A stretch of 64,000 bases of DNA from Rhodocyclaceae bacterium (GCA_024709955.1 JANJVS010000033.1:1-64000); one strand, 5' to 3'; numbered from the stretch's first letter, positions 37,815 through 48,182 are shown. The notes: generated from the sequence alone by a model not told the origin. A program made the numbers and translations.

Positions 37815-38522
37815 CTACGCCAGCCACTCCCGACACGCGATCCGCATATCTGCCGAGAACCGATAGACCAGCGGCATGCCGGAGGGAATCTCGACGTGTT
37901 CCATGTCCGCGGCCGAGATGCCGTCGAGGTGCATGACGAGGCCGCGCAGGGTGTTGCCATGGCTGACGACCAATAGCCGCCGGCCGGCGGCGATGCCCGG
38001 CAGCAAGACTTCGTTCCAGTAGGGCAGCGCGCGGCGCTGGCAGTCGCGCAGGCTCTCGGTGGCGGGCAGCAGGGCGGGATCGAGGTCGCGGTAGCGCGGG
38101 TCGTGGCGCGGGTGGCGCGGATCTTCGTCGGCCAGCGCGGGCGGCGGCTCGTGGTAGCCGCGCCACCAGCGGCGCGATTTTTCCTCGCCCCAGGCGGCGA
38201 AGATCTCCTGCTTGACCATGCCCTGCAGGGCGCCGTAGTGGCGTTCGTTGAGGCGCCAGGATGCGTGGATCGGCACGCCCGCCCAGCCGCCGGCGGCGAG
38301 CAGGGTCTCGGCGGTGTGGCGCGTGCGCCCGAGCACCGAGACGTGGACTTCGTCGAAGGCGAAGCCGGCCGCCGCGAGGCGCCGGCCGGCCGCGGCGGCT
38401 TCCTCGACGCCGGCGGGATTGAGGTCGATGTCCGTCCAGCCGGTGAAGCGGTCGGTGCGGTTCCATTCGCTTTGGCCGTGGCGGATGAACACGGCCACGG
38501 GTCGGGTGCCGGCGGTTTGCAT
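37815..38522 (-). CDS. gpmA: 2,3-bisphosphoglycerate-dependent phosphoglycerate mutase
   Basis: A 235-residue dPGM with VFIRHGQSEWNRTDRFTGW (catalytic His), LNERHYGALQGM, and VVSHGNTLRGLVMHLDG. It interconverts 3- and 2-phosphoglycerate. It starts a run of minus-strand genes that separates pcnB from folK, but does not overlap them and probably has its own promoter. Confidence 0.94.
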   Translation of the reverse strand: MQTAGTRPVAVFIRHGQSEWNRTDRFTGWTDIDLNPAGVEEAAAAGRRLAAAGFAFDEVHVSVLGRTRHTAETLLAAGGWAGVPIHASWRLNERHYGALQGMVKQEIFAAWGEEKSRRWWRGYHEPPPALADEDPRHPRHDPRYRDLDPALLPATESLRDCQRRALPYWNEVLLPGIAAGRRLLVVSHGNTLRGLVMHLDGISAADMEHVEIPSGMPLVYRFSADMRIACREWLA

Positions 38523-38552
38523 GGCGCGATTTTACGGGCATGTCCCGGCGGC

Positions 38553-38576
38553 ACCGTGGCGCCGGCGCCGAGTTTC
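38553..38576 (-). repeat. Solo repeat core overlapping a stop codon
   Basis: A core of the GGCGCCGGCGCCGAG variant. Its last bases form the first bases of the DUF2721 stop codon (38575-38577), so the repeat joins that coding end exactly. Confidence 0.75.
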
Positions 38577-39006
38577 AGCGATTGCGGTGGGTGCCGGTGC
38601 TGACGCCGAGGTAGATCTCGCGCAGGAACAGCGCGAGGCCGGCGATCATGGCGAGCATGGAGAGAATGAAGGTGGCGGCGACGACGCGCGCGAGGTCGAC
38701 GGCGACCAGGGCGCCGACGAAGGCGCTGGCGACGACGAGGCAGACCAGCAGGCCGCTCAGCACGATGCAGAAGATGGCGAAGTAGACGAGGCGGCTGCGG
38801 CGCGCCAGCAGCGCGAGCTCGGCCGCGACGGCCGGGTCCGCCGGCTTGCCGGCCTCGACGCGACCGAGGATGACGCGGCGGCGGTCGACGACCCGGCCGA
38901 GGCGCGTGTTGAGGGCGTTGATGAGCGTGGCGATGGCGGTGAGCAGGAACACCGGCGCGACGGCGAGCTGGATGACGCGCGCGATGTCGCCGAGATGGTT
39001 TTCCAT
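38575..39006 (-). CDS. DUF2721 membrane protein
   Basis: A 143-residue protein with three membrane helices and the N-terminal segment VIQLAVAPVFLLTAIATLINALNTRL (cited in part), typical of DUF2721 family members of unknown role. The start overlaps the hybrid kinase stop as ATGA, so it is the last gene of the TonB receptor-YfiR-kinase operon. Confidence 0.8.
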   Translation of the reverse strand: MENHLGDIARVIQLAVAPVFLLTAIATLINALNTRLGRVVDRRRVILGRVEAGKPADPAVAAELALLARRSRLVYFAIFCIVLSGLLVCLVVASAFVGALVAVDLARVVAATFILSMLAMIAGLALFLREIYLGVSTGTHRNR

Positions 39007-41822
39007 CAGCGCGCCCCGGCGGGCGCCGTCTCCCGCTCCAGCGGCTCCAGCGCGGCGAGCACGCGGCGCAGCTCGGCGGCGCAGGCGGCGATCTCCCCGG
39101 CCGCCATCTCGCCGTCGGCGCAGCGCTCTTCGAGGGCGCCGGCCCGCTCGGCGAGCGTCGCGGCGCCGATGGTGGCGGCGACCGACTTGAGGGAGTGGGC
39201 GAGGCGGCGCGCCTGGGCGTGGTCGCGGCCGGCGCTGGCGGCGGCGATGGCCTCGGCGCTGCCGCCGCATTCGCGCCGGAAGCCGCGCAGGCTGCGCAGG
39301 TAGAGGGCGGGGCAGGCGAGGTGGTTGGCGAGGCCGCTTTCCCGGTCGATGCCGTCGAGCTCGGGAATCTCGACCGGCGTGTCGTCCGCCAGCAGGGCGT
39401 CGATCTCGGCCGCCGAATCGTCGGCGGCCCCGGCCGGCGCGGCGGGACGCGGCTTGATCCAGCGCAGCAGCACGGCGTAGAGCGCCTCGGGGTCGATCGG
39501 CTTGGTCAGGTGGTCGTTCATGCCGGCCGCCAGGCTGCGCTCGCGGTCGCCGCTCATGGCGTGGGCGGTCATGGCGACGACCGGCAGGTCGCGGTGGCGC
39601 GGATCCTTGCGCAGCTCGCGCGTGGCGGTCAGGCCGTCCATGCCCGGCATCTGGATGTCCATCAGCACCAGCGCGTAGTCGCGCGCGGCGATCTTGGCCA
39701 GGGCCTCGCAGCCGTTGGTCGCGGTGTCCACGCGCACGCCGGCCTGGCGCAGGAAGGCGAGCGCGACGACGCGGTTGAGATCGACATCGTCGACGAGCAG
39801 CACGGGGGCGTCCTGGATCGCGCCGAAGTCGTGCCGCGCCTCGCGTCCGGCGGCGCGGTGGCGGCGCTGGGCGCTGGCGACCACGTCGCCGAGCAGCACT
39901 TCGAGCAGGGTGTCGTAGAGCGAGGATTCGCTGACCGGCTTGGCGAGGACATGGTGGATGCCGGCGGCGGCGAGCCGGTCGGCGACCTTCTCGTGGGCGC
40001 CGGCGGTGACCATCAGCACGGCCGGCACGCCGCCGAGGGCGGCGGCGGCGCCATGGATGCGCCGCGCGGTCTCGATGCCGTCCATCTCCGGCATCAGCCA
40101 GTCGAGCAGCACGAGCTGGAAGGCGTCGCCGGCGGCGGCGGCCTCGCGCAGCCGCGCCAGCCCCTCGGCGCCGCCGCCGCAGGTCTCGGCGCGCATGCCG
40201 AATTGGCGCAGCATGGCGGCGAGGATCTCGCGCGCGCTCGGGTTGTCGTCGATCACCAGCGCGTGCCTGCCGTCCAGCTGGCCGGCGTGAACCAGCTCCG
40301 GCTGCTCCGAGGCGATGCCGAAGCAGGCGGAGAAGCGGAACAGGCTGCCGGTTCCCGGCGTGCTTTCGACCGCGATGCCGCCACCCATCAGCTCGCTGAG
40401 CTGCTTGCAGATGGCCAGGCCGAGGCCGCTGCCGCCGAAACGGCGCGTGATCGAGTCATCCACCTGGGTGAAGGGCGAGAACAGCTCGGCCAGGCGCTCG
40501 GACGGGATGCCCATGCCGGTGTCGCGCACGGAAAATTCGAGGGCGATGCTGCCGGCCGGCTGGTTGCGCGCCAGGGCGACGCTGACGACGACCTCGCCCC
40601 GGTCGGTGAATTTGACGGCGTTGTTGGCGAGGTTGACCAGCACCTGGCCAAGACGCAGCGGATCGCCGACCAGGCGGCGCGGCACCCCGGAATCGACGTG
40701 GAACAGCAGCTCCAGCCCTTTTTCCTGGGCGCGCAGCGCCACCTGGCTGGAAACGTTGTTGAGCACCTGGTTGAGATCGAAGGGAATCGACTCCAGGGCC
40801 AGCTTGCCGGCCTCGATGCGCGAATAGTCGAGCACGTCGTTGATGACGCCGAGCAGCGCGTCGGAGGAGGCGAGCACCTTTTCCTGGTAGTCGCGCTGCT
40901 GCGGATCGAGCTTGGTCTTCAGCAGCAGCTTGCCGAGGCCGATGATGGCGTTCATCGGCGTGCGGATCTCGTGGCTCATGCGCGCCAGGAAGTCGGACTT
41001 GGCGCGGTTGGCGCGGTGGGCCTCCTCGGTGGCGAGACTGAGCTCGTGGGTGCGCTGCTCGACCAGGCGCTCCAGGCCGGCGCGGTAGAGCTGCAGCTCG
41101 TGGTCGCGCGCCTGCAGGGTGTCGATCATGCGGTTGAAGCCGTGGCCGAGCTGGGCGATCTCGTCGTCGCCCTGCACCCTGACGCGGTCGGACAGCGTGG
41201 CGTTGGCGGAGATGCGCGCCATCAGCTCGCTGAGTTCTTCCACCGGCTTGGCGAGCCGGCGCACCACGCGGCTGGAAAGCCAGAGCGAGAAGCTCAGGGC
41301 GAGCAGCAGGGCGAGGCCGGTTTCGGCGGCGGTGCGCAACATGGCCTGGCGCATGATGTCGAGGGAAGCGGTGAGCTCCACCACCGAGGCCTCGTCGCCG
41401 GGGATCGGCGCCCAGACCGTGAGCAGGCCGGCGCCGAAATGCGCGCCGCGTCCCGCCGCGGGCACCTCGACCGCTGGCAGGCCGGAGGTCTGGGGCCGGG
41501 CGAACTCGGCGAACACGAGGCGCTCCGGTCCGATCAGGAGGCGCGCGCGCCGCACCGAGGGATTGCTTTCCACCGCGCCGAGCAGGCGCGCGGCTTCGAG
41601 GCGGTCCATGAAGGCGAGCGCCGCCTGGCTGTTGGTGGCGACCAGGCGCGCCTGGGCGGTCAGCGAATCGGCCCATTCGTTGCGGATCAGGCGCTGCTGC
41701 TGGTAGAGGATCAGGGCGAAGACCAGCAGCACGGCGAGCAGCAGGGAGCCGGAAGACAGCAACGCCAGCCGGCCGCGGATGGTGCGCGGCCGCGGCAGCA
41801 GGCGCAGGCCGGCGCGCCTCAT
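39006..41822 (-). CDS. Tripartite hybrid sensor histidine kinase (BarA-type layout)
   Basis: A 938-residue protein. It has two membrane helices flanking a roughly 110-residue periplasmic CHASE8-like sensor, HAMP (residues about 195-250), HisKA ([13 protein letters not shown], His about 282), HATPase_c ([22 protein letters not shown]), two receiver domains ([11 protein letters not shown] and [11 protein letters not shown]) and a C-terminal HPt ([13 protein letters not shown]). It is a complete phosphorelay in one chain with no response regulator beside it. It is coupled by overlap to YfiR, which in this type of cluster probably modulates it from the periplasm. Confidence 0.9.
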   Translation of the reverse strand: MRRAGLRLLPRPRTIRGRLALLSSGSLLLAVLLVFALILYQQQRLIRNEWADSLTAQARLVATNSQAALAFMDRLEAARLLGAVESNPSVRRARLLIGPERLVFAEFARPQTSGLPAVEVPAAGRGAHFGAGLLTVWAPIPGDEASVVELTASLDIMRQAMLRTAAETGLALLLALSFSLWLSSRVVRRLAKPVEELSELMARISANATLSDRVRVQGDDEIAQLGHGFNRMIDTLQARDHELQLYRAGLERLVEQRTHELSLATEEAHRANRAKSDFLARMSHEIRTPMNAIIGLGKLLLKTKLDPQQRDYQEKVLASSDALLGVINDVLDYSRIEAGKLALESIPFDLNQVLNNVSSQVALRAQEKGLELLFHVDSGVPRRLVGDPLRLGQVLVNLANNAVKFTDRGEVVVSVALARNQPAGSIALEFSVRDTGMGIPSERLAELFSPFTQVDDSITRRFGGSGLGLAICKQLSELMGGGIAVESTPGTGSLFRFSACFGIASEQPELVHAGQLDGRHALVIDDNPSAREILAAMLRQFGMRAETCGGGAEGLARLREAAAAGDAFQLVLLDWLMPEMDGIETARRIHGAAAALGGVPAVLMVTAGAHEKVADRLAAAGIHHVLAKPVSESSLYDTLLEVLLGDVVASAQRRHRAAGREARHDFGAIQDAPVLLVDDVDLNRVVALAFLRQAGVRVDTATNGCEALAKIAARDYALVLMDIQMPGMDGLTATRELRKDPRHRDLPVVAMTAHAMSGDRERSLAAGMNDHLTKPIDPEALYAVLLRWIKPRPAAPAGAADDSAAEIDALLADDTPVEIPELDGIDRESGLANHLACPALYLRSLRGFRRECGGSAEAIAAASAGRDHAQARRLAHSLKSVAATIGAATLAERAGALEERCADGEMAAGEIAACAAELRRVLAALEPLERETAPAGAR

Positions 41823-42388
41823 GGCTCGACCACCCGCGCCAGGCGCAACAGCTGGGCGTTGAACTCGATGTTCTGCTTCTGCGCCGCCTTGCGGTTGATG
41901 AGGATGCCCACCGCGGAGCCGTCGGCGGCAAGGGAGAATTCCACCATGCCGCCGGCGCGCGCGAAGCCGGCGATGTCGGAAACCGTGACCACCGGCGTGC
42001 GCGCGAGCACGCGCAGGATGGCGTCGAGGTTGCCGGCCTCGCTGCGGCTGATGAAGATGAAGTCGCAGGCGTTCGCCTCCGCCATGCTGGAAAGCTTGCG
42101 GTACCAGATCCTCTGGCCGTCGATGGGGGTCTGCGCCAGTTTCTCCAGCGCGCCGCCGAAGGGGTTGCTGCCGAGCAGGCAGATGGTCATCAGCGGGTCG
42201 GCGGCGTTGTCGGGCCGATAGACGAACTGCGGCAGGCGGAACAGCAGCGCCGACTTGACGGCGTATTCCGATACCCCCGCGCCCTGGGCCAGCGTCGGCA
42301 GCGCCGGCATGCTCGCCAGCAGCAGCAGGAGCAGCGCGGCGCGGCGGAGCGCTCGCTCGATGGCCTGGAATGCGCGCGGGAAGCTCAC
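41819..42388 (-). CDS. YfiR/DUF4154 periplasmic protein
   Basis: A 189-residue exported protein with [17 protein letters not shown] at the N-terminus of the mature part and [22 protein letters not shown] near the end, the DUF4154 (YfiR) pattern. YfiR restrains the YfiN cyclase in Pseudomonas; in clusters with hybrid kinases it probably controls the kinase sensor. No ATG lies before the signal peptide, and a GTG at 42388, 13 bp after the receptor stop, is the likely start. It overlaps the kinase gene. Confidence 0.78.
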   Translation of the reverse strand: MSFPRAFQAIERALRRAALLLLLLASMPALPTLAQGAGVSEYAVKSALLFRLPQFVYRPDNAADPLMTICLLGSNPFGGALEKLAQTPIDGQRIWYRKLSSMAEANACDFIFISRSEAGNLDAILRVLARTPVVTVSDIAGFARAGGMVEFSLAADGSAVGILINRKAAQKQNIEFNAQLLRLARVVEP

Positions 42389-42401
42389 TGGATGGCCGGC
42401 C

Positions 42402-44624
42402 TCAGAAGCGGTATTCGAGGAAAGCCATCCAGCTGCGCGGCTGCTGGGGCATGTCGTAGAAGGTGCGGCTGGCCGAGCCGTGGGCGGCGTAGTGGCGCTT
42501 GTCGAACAGGTTGTAGATGTCGAGCCAGAGGCTGGCGCGGCCGTCGAACAGCTTGTGCCAACCGACGTGCAGGTTCGCGAGGGTGTAGCCGGGAGTTTCG
42601 AGACGGTCGGGCGGATCGTTGCGGTTCTGCTTGCGGCCGTTGGCGGTTTTGCCGATGAGCAGCACCTGCGGCGTGATGCTGAAGCGGTCGCCATGGCGGA
42701 AGGTCGCGCCGAGCTTGTATTTCCGGTTGGCGACGTAGGGGATGTCCCAGTCGACGCCGTCGCCCTCGTCGATCTTGCCCCGCACCCAGCTCGCGCTGCC
42801 CCAGACGTCGCCGGTCCAGGCGCCGCCGAGCTTGAAGCGCCACTGCGCCATCAGGTCGAGGCCGCTCTGCTCCTGGCCGCCGGCGTTGCCCTTGGTCTCG
42901 GGGTTGATGAGGATCGCCCCGGGGATCGCGTGGATGTCGGTGGCGGGCCGGGTGACGATCAGGTTCTTGATGCGGCTGCGGTAGAGGTTGGCCACCGCGT
43001 TGACGTCCTGGCGCGGGCGCCAGTCCCAGGTCAGGCTCAGGGTCTTGGCCTCTTCCGGTTCCAGGTTGAAGTTCGGCACGCGGAAGCTGGTGCCGCGATA
43101 CAGGCCGCCGGCGTCGCGCGTGCCGTCGAAAATGCCGAAGGAGCTCAGGCTCTCCTCCGGCGAGGGCGCGCGGAAGGCCGTGCCGTAGAGCGCCTTGAAC
43201 AGATGCCGCTCGCCGGCGCGCCAGACCGCGCCGAGGCGCGGATTGAGCGACTGGCCGTACTCGGAATGGTGGTCGAGGCGCAGGCCGGCCATGGTCGAGA
43301 AGCGGCCGGTCCACTCGGACTGGATCTGCGCGTAGGCCGAAAGGTTGTCGAAGGAGGCGTCGTAGATCGCCAGCGGGATATCGGTGTTGGGATAGTAGTA
43401 GCCTTGGGAATCCGGCCCGTGGTCGGTGTCGTAGGGCGCCGGCAGCGAGGCGGTCTCGATGGCGTAGAACTTCTGGTAGCCGAGGCCGGCCTGCGCGCGG
43501 TGGCGCTCGTCGAGCCGCCAGTCGAGGTTCTGCTCGATGGAGAAGCGCTCGCCGCGCACGTAGGAATAGCCGTCGATGTAGTTGTTGTAGATGTTGTTGT
43601 ACTTGGCCTCGGGGTCGACTTCCATGTGCGAGTAATCGACCACCAGTTCGCCCGACAGGCTGGCGGAGACGGCGAAGCGGTACTTGCCATGGAGCGTGTC
43701 GGTCTGGGTGATCCAGCGCGAATCGTCGAGGTAGCGCGCCGTCGCCGGGGGATCGCCGGTGCTGGTCAGGCTGCGGAAGACGTTGCGGTAGAAACCGAAC
43801 GTCAGGTCGTTCCCGAGGTCCATCCGCGCGTAGAGGCTGCCGCTGCCGATGTCGCCGACGTAATCCTCGCGCCGCGCCGCCGGGACGACGACGTTGCCGT
43901 TGAAGGTCTTGGCGTCCACCTTGGCGAACGCGGCCGGATAGTAGTCCTGCAGCGGCGCCCGGTCGGAGCGCTGCCAATGGCCGCCGACGTTGAGCGCCAG
44001 CCCGCTGTCGTTCTTCATGCCGGCCATGAAGGAGGCCTCGCGGCTGTCGAAGCGGCCGACGCCGATCTCGGCCCAGGCCCCTTGGCGGTCGGCGGCGCGG
44101 TCGGTGATGATGTTCACCACGCCGGCCACGGCGTCGGCGCCGTAGAGCGCGGCGGCCGGGCCGTAGAGGAACTCCACCTGCTTGGCGTGGTAGAGGGCGA
44201 AGTTCTCGGCGAGCGGGAAGTTGCCGCCGGCCGGATGGCCGATGCGCACCCCGTCCAACATGACCACGAGCTTGTTCGGCCCCGTGTAGCCCTGCACCGA
44301 GAACTGGTTGTACTGGGAGGACTTGGTGCCGCGCATGAAGTCCACGCCCGGCATGTCCTCCAGCAGGTCGGCGAGGTTCCGGTAGCGCCGCTCGCGGATC
44401 TGCTCGCGCGTGACGACGACGATGTGCGCCGGGGTGCGGTCGCGCGTCTCGTGGCGGCGCGAGGCCGTCACCACGGGGATGTTGATCAGCTCCGCGAGGG
44501 AGAGCGGCATGAGCCGGTCGAGTTCGGCCTCGATCGAGACCGGCTGATTCGCCCAGGCGGAAGCCCCCCCCAAGGCCAGGATGACCGTCAGGGCCACCCG
44601 GCAACGACGGATTCGCTTGGGCAT
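42402..44624 (-). CDS. TonB-dependent outer-membrane receptor
   Basis: A 740-residue receptor: signal peptide, plug domain (VVTASRRHETRDRTPAHIVV and YGADAVAGVVNIITDRA) and a C-terminal beta barrel ending in WMAFLEYRF with the final Phe needed for assembly. Plug and YGADAVAG resemble the colicin I/vitamin B12 type, without a clear substrate clue. ATG 44624 (MPKRIRRCR) is preferred over the long N-terminal frame because a signal peptide follows. It leads the receptor-YfiR-kinase-DUF2721 operon, so ligand uptake may be tied to the relay. Confidence 0.88.
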   Translation of the reverse strand: MPKRIRRCRVALTVILALGGASAWANQPVSIEAELDRLMPLSLAELINIPVVTASRRHETRDRTPAHIVVVTREQIRERRYRNLADLLEDMPGVDFMRGTKSSQYNQFSVQGYTGPNKLVVMLDGVRIGHPAGGNFPLAENFALYHAKQVEFLYGPAAALYGADAVAGVVNIITDRAADRQGAWAEIGVGRFDSREASFMAGMKNDSGLALNVGGHWQRSDRAPLQDYYPAAFAKVDAKTFNGNVVVPAARREDYVGDIGSGSLYARMDLGNDLTFGFYRNVFRSLTSTGDPPATARYLDDSRWITQTDTLHGKYRFAVSASLSGELVVDYSHMEVDPEAKYNNIYNNYIDGYSYVRGERFSIEQNLDWRLDERHRAQAGLGYQKFYAIETASLPAPYDTDHGPDSQGYYYPNTDIPLAIYDASFDNLSAYAQIQSEWTGRFSTMAGLRLDHHSEYGQSLNPRLGAVWRAGERHLFKALYGTAFRAPSPEESLSSFGIFDGTRDAGGLYRGTSFRVPNFNLEPEEAKTLSLTWDWRPRQDVNAVANLYRSRIKNLIVTRPATDIHAIPGAILINPETKGNAGGQEQSGLDLMAQWRFKLGGAWTGDVWGSASWVRGKIDEGDGVDWDIPYVANRKYKLGATFRHGDRFSITPQVLLIGKTANGRKQNRNDPPDRLETPGYTLANLHVGWHKLFDGRASLWLDIYNLFDKRHYAAHGSASRTFYDMPQQPRSWMAFLEYRF

Positions 44625-44727
44625 GACCGAGTATTGCTCCGCTTGGATAGGAAATGCGGATGTTATCAGCGGCAAAACCGGAAAACCAGATTGGCCATAG
44701 GGCATAATGCGGGCGATTTTTCTCCCT

Positions 44728-45246
44728 ATGCACCCATTCAGCCCCCCGATTTCGGCGCCCGCGCGCGCCTATGTCGCCCTCGGCGCCAACCTCGGCGACC
44801 CGGTCGCGACGGTGCGCGCCGCCAGCGCCGCGCTGGCGCGCATCGCGGGCGCGCGCCTGCTCGCCGTCTCCTCGCTCTACCGCACCGCGCCGGTGGGCCT
44901 GCGCGACCAGCCCGACTTCATCAACGCCGTGGCGGCCATGGACGTGGACGCCACCGTGCTGCCGGCGCCGACTTTTCTCGCCGCCCTGTTCGCCATCGAG
45001 GCCGAGTTCGGCCGCGTGCGCAGCGTCCGGAACGCGCCGCGCACCCTCGACCTCGACCTGCTGCTCTACGGCGACGCGCGCCGCGACGACCCGGCGCTGA
45101 CCCTGCCCCACCCGCGGCTGGCCGAGCGCGCCTTCGTCCTCGCGCCGCTGGCGGAGATCGCCCCGCGACTGGAGATCGTCGGCCTCGGCCGCGTCGCCGA
45201 CCTGCTGGCGGGCGTCGCCGACCAGCGCATCGAGCGCCTCGGCTGA
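44728..45246 (+). CDS. folK: 2-amino-4-hydroxy-6-hydroxymethyldihydropteridine pyrophosphokinase
   Basis: A 172-residue HPPK with YVALGANLGDP, SSLYRTAPVGLRDQPDFINAV (cited in part), the catalytic RTLDLDLLLYG, and LPHPRLAERAFVLAPLAEIAP. It makes the pterin diphosphate for folate. ATG 44728 is preferred over 44707 because CATAAT at 44703-44708, a likely -10, overlaps the earlier codon. Residues 76-83 are TVLPAPTF, encoded by a repeat core at the loop before the helix that leads to GRVR. About three extra residues seem present there compared with E. coli. Confidence 0.92.
   Translation: MHPFSPPISAPARAYVALGANLGDPVATVRAASAALARIAGARLLAVSSLYRTAPVGLRDQPDFINAVAAMDVDATVLPAPTFLAALFAIEAEFGRVRSVRNAPRTLDLDLLLYGDARRDDPALTLPHPRLAERAFVLAPLAEIAPRLEIVGLGRVADLLAGVADQRIERLG
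44953..44976 (-). repeat. In-frame repeat core in folK
   Basis: A core with three differences from consensus, read as TVLPAPTF inside a conserved enzyme, in a loop region. Confidence 0.65.
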
Positions 45247-45261
45247 AGCTGGCGCGCCGCC

Positions 45262-45621
45262 ATGAACCTGCCGCACATCCCCGTCGTCTGGCAGACCGCC
45301 CTGCTGCTGACCGCGTCGAACGTCTTCATGACCTTCGCCTGGTACGCCCACCTCAAGAACCTCAACGACCGGCCCTGGTGGATCGCGGCGCTGGCATCCT
45401 GGGGCATCGCCCTGTTCGAATACCTGCTGCAGGTGCCCGCCAACCGCATCGGCCACCACGAGATGTCGCTGGCGCAGCTCAAGATCCTGCAGGAAGTCAT
45501 CAGCCTGACGGTGTTCGTGCCCTTCGTCGTGTTCTACATGCGCCAGCCGCTGAAACTCGATTATCTGTGGGCCGGTTTGTGTATCCTTGGCGCCGTCTAT
45601 TTCATTTTCCGCAGCCCGTAG
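45262..45621 (+). CDS. DMT-family small membrane protein (DUF486)
   Basis: A 119-residue protein with four helices and the conserved MTFAWYAHLKNL and FEYLLQVPANRIGH segments of DUF486/DMT-like proteins of unknown substrate. It is 15 bp after folK, and its stop is followed at once by the panB start, so it belongs to the operon. Confidence 0.82.
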   Translation: MNLPHIPVVWQTALLLTASNVFMTFAWYAHLKNLNDRPWWIAALASWGIALFEYLLQVPANRIGHHEMSLAQLKILQEVISLTVFVPFVVFYMRQPLKLDYLWAGLCILGAVYFIFRSP

Positions 45622-46437
45622 ATGACCTATCTCGCCTCGAACAAGCCGATCACCCTGCCGGAACTCGCGCGCATGAAGCACGCCGGCGAGAAGATCGCCA
45701 TGCTGACCTGCTACGACGCCAGCTTCGCCGCGCTGGAGGACCGCTGCGGCGTGGATGTGATGCTGGTCGGCGATTCGCTCGGCAACGTGATCCAGGGCAA
45801 GACCTCGACGCTGCCGGTGACCATGGAGCACATGATCTATCACACCGCCTGCGTCGCCAGCCTGCCGTCGCGGCCGATGATCGTCGCCGACATGCCCTTC
45901 GGCGCCTATCACGAGTCGAAGGAGCAGGCGATCAGGAACGCCGGCGCCCTGCTCGCCGCCGGCGCCGAGATGGTCAAGCTCGAGGGCGGCGCGGTGATGG
46001 CCGAGACCGTGCATTTCATGGTCGAGCGCGGCGTGCCGGTCTGCGCCCACATCGGCCTGACGCCGCAATCCGTGCATGCCCTCGGCGGCTACCGCGTGCA
46101 GGGCCGCGACGAGGCCTCGGCGGCGCGCATGAAGGCCGACGCCCGCGCCCTCGAAGACGCCGGCGCGGCGCTGATGGTGCTGGAGATGGTGCCGGCCGGC
46201 CTGGCCGGCGAGATCACGCGCGAGCTCAAGGTCTGCGCCACCATCGGCATCGGCGCCGGCCCCGACTGCGACGGCCAGGTGCTGGTGCTGCACGACATGC
46301 TGGGTCTCTATCCGGGCAGAAAGGGGCGCTTCGTGCGCGACTTCATGGCCACGGCGCAGAGCATCGAAGGCGCCGTCCAGGCCTATGTCGCCGCCGTCAA
46401 GGACGGCAGCTACCCCGCCCCCGAACACTGTTACTGA
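45622..46437 (+). CDS. panB: 3-methyl-2-oxobutanoate hydroxymethyltransferase
   Basis: A 271-residue PanB with [31 protein letters not shown] (cited in part), [19 protein letters not shown] and [14 protein letters not shown]. It uses methylene-THF to make ketopantoate, the first step of pantothenate synthesis. It directly follows the DUF486 stop. Confidence 0.97.
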   Translation: MTYLASNKPITLPELARMKHAGEKIAMLTCYDASFAALEDRCGVDVMLVGDSLGNVIQGKTSTLPVTMEHMIYHTACVASLPSRPMIVADMPFGAYHESKEQAIRNAGALLAAGAEMVKLEGGAVMAETVHFMVERGVPVCAHIGLTPQSVHALGGYRVQGRDEASAARMKADARALEDAGAALMVLEMVPAGLAGEITRELKVCATIGIGAGPDCDGQVLVLHDMLGLYPGRKGRFVRDFMATAQSIEGAVQAYVAAVKDGSYPAPEHCY

Positions 46438-46447
46438 GCTTTTCCCG

Positions 46448-47275
46448 ATGCAAATCCACGAGACCATCGCCGGCGTGCGCGCCGCGCTGCAATCGGCCGG
46501 CCGTATCGTCTTCGTGCCGACCATGGGCAACCTGCACGACGGCCACATCGCGCTGATGCGCCAGGCGCGCGCCCATGGCGACTGCGTGGTCGCCTCGATC
46601 TTCGTGAACCGCCTGCAGTTCCGCCCCGGCGAGGATTTTGACAAGTACCCGCGCACCTTCGCGGCCGACTGCGAGCGCCTGATCGCCGCCGGCGTGGATC
46701 ACCTGTTCGCGCCGAGCGAGACGGAGCTCTATCCCGAGCCGCAGCGCTATGTCGTCGAGCCGCCGGCCGAGCATGCGACCATTCTCGAAGGCGAGTTCCG
46801 CCCCGGCCACTTCCGCGGCGTCGCCACGGTGGTGATGAAGCTGTTCGCCATCGTCCGGCCCCAGGCCGCGCTGTTCGGCAAGAAGGATTTCCAGCAGTTC
46901 ATGGTGCTCTCGGCGATGGTCCGGGAATTCGCGCTGCCGATCGAGGTGATCCCCGGCGCGACGGTGCGCGCCGCCGACGGCCTGGCGCTCTCCTCGCGCA
47001 ACGGCTACCTGTCGGCTGCGGAGCGCGCCGAGGCGCCGCGCCTGCACCGCGTGCTGAACCAGGTGGTGACGGCGATCCGCGCCGGCAGCCGCGATTTCGC
47101 CGCCCTCGAGGCGGCCGGCCTGGCCGAATTGCGCGCCCACGGCTGGGAACCCGACTATCTTGCGGTACGCCGAAAGTTTGATCTACAATCGCCGTCCGCT
47201 CACGATTCCGGGTTGGTGGTGCTGGCCGCGGCGCGCTTGGGTAGCACGCGCCTCATCGACAACCTGGAAGTTTAG
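46448..47275 (+). CDS. panC: Pantothenate synthetase
   Basis: A 275-residue PanC with [48 protein letters not shown] and [13 protein letters not shown]. It joins pantoate and beta-alanine with ATP. It follows panB by 10 bp. ATG 46448 is the standard N-terminus (MQIHETIAG). Confidence 0.97.
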   Translation: MQIHETIAGVRAALQSAGRIVFVPTMGNLHDGHIALMRQARAHGDCVVASIFVNRLQFRPGEDFDKYPRTFAADCERLIAAGVDHLFAPSETELYPEPQRYVVEPPAEHATILEGEFRPGHFRGVATVVMKLFAIVRPQAALFGKKDFQQFMVLSAMVREFALPIEVIPGATVRAADGLALSSRNGYLSAAERAEAPRLHRVLNQVVTAIRAGSRDFAALEAAGLAELRAHGWEPDYLAVRRKFDLQSPSAHDSGLVVLAAARLGSTRLIDNLEV

Positions 47276-47393
47276 GTCACCGCGATGCGCTCATGCCGGC
47301 GGTGCGCCAGAAGCGCACGAGAGAGGACCTTGGCCGGGACGATTGCGTGCCGGGTCTTTACTTATGCCGCCTAAGCATGACAGGAGAGCGACC

Positions 47394-47777
47394 ATGCAAC
47401 GCACCATGCTGAAATCCAAGCTGCACCGCGTCACCGTGACCCAGGCCGAGCTGCACTACGAGGGTTCCTGCGCCATCGACGAGCACCTCATGGATGCCGC
47501 CGACATCAAGGAATACCAGCAGATCGACATCTACAACGTCACCAACGGCGAGCGCTTCTCCACCTACGCGATCCGCGCCGAGCGCGGTTCCGGCACCATC
47601 TCGGTGAACGGCGCCGCCGCCCGCCTCGCCGCTCCCGGCGACCTGCTGATCATCTGCACCTACGCCGCCTACAGCGAGGTCGAGCTGGCCAAGCACGAGC
47701 CCGACCTGGTCTACGTCGATGCGAAGAACCGCATCACCCATCGCAGCCAGAAGATCCCGATCCAGGCCGCCGCCTGA
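47394..47777 (+). CDS. panD: Aspartate 1-decarboxylase
   Basis: A 127-residue PanD proenzyme with HYEGSCAID: self-cleavage between Gly24 and Ser25 gives the pyruvoyl cofactor. It makes beta-alanine for panC. ATG 47394 (AGGAGA upstream) is favoured because it gives the same Gly24-Ser25 numbering as E. coli. The 118-bp gap after panC shows no further gene. It is followed by a terminator. Confidence 0.96.
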   Translation: MQRTMLKSKLHRVTVTQAELHYEGSCAIDEHLMDAADIKEYQQIDIYNVTNGERFSTYAIRAERGSGTISVNGAAARLAAPGDLLIICTYAAYSEVELAKHEPDLVYVDAKNRITHRSQKIPIQAAA

Positions 47778-47797
47778 GGCCACCCGGTAGCGCAAGC

Positions 47798-47824
47798 AAG
47801 ACCCGCCTCGGCGGGTCTTTTTTT
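47798..47824 (+). terminator. Intrinsic terminator after panD
   Basis: A stem AAGACCCGCC / GGCGGGTCTT with a two-base TC loop is followed by TTTTT, closing the folK-panD operon. Beyond it (47825-47901) no gene is seen. Confidence 0.9.
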
Positions 47825-47901
47825 ATCCGCTCCCCTGCCCCGCCAGGCGGACGATCGGCGCAGATGCATCACCAAAGCAATACAAATGAAAAGCCGAAAT
47901 C

Positions 47902-48023
47902 ACCGTCCCGCGAGCGCCGACTTTTGGCTGCGGCCGTGCTACTTAACCGGCTGCGCCGGTTAGCCTGCGCCCAAAGTCGTGGCCGATTTGGGAGCGCTCA
48001 CCGTACCGCGAGCGCCGACTTTT
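47902..48023. repeat. Composite repeat, copy C
   Basis: Two cores (47902-47925, 48000-48023) flank GGCTGCGGCCG, the hairpin AACCGGC-tgc-GCCGGTT and CCAAAGTCGTGG. It lies 75 bp before the NNR box of norC and so between a terminator and a regulated promoter. Confidence 0.85.
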
Positions 48024-48097
48024 GCAATCGCCATAGACCCCCGCGCAAGCGGCATTGATAATCCTGATGCGGCCTCGCGCCGCACCGTCAGGGCACT

Positions 48098-48138
48098 TGA
48101 CCGCCATCAAGGAATAGCGCTACCCCCTTCCGTAGAGT
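48098..48138 (+). promoter_or_regulatory. NNR/DNR/FNR-type box and -10 of norCB
   Basis: TTGAC-CGCC-ATCAA (48098-48111) and TAGAGT (48133-48138), 28.5 bases from box centre to -10 start. Predicted start near 48145, giving a 38-base leader. Confidence 0.82.
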
Positions 48139-48182
48139 CCCGCCACGCCGCATTCCGTGGCTATCGACAACAAGGGGGCCTT

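Noticed and set aside
42385-46656. Very long open frame on the minus strand (over 1400 codons) and its plus-strand counterpart
   Set aside because: Shadows of the TonB receptor, folK and panBC; low-complexity Arg/Ala/Gly composition and no domain.
48054-48068. TTGATAATCCTGATG upstream of norC as a second NNR box
   Set aside because: Right half does not match RTCAA, and the site at 48098 has the correct promoter spacing.
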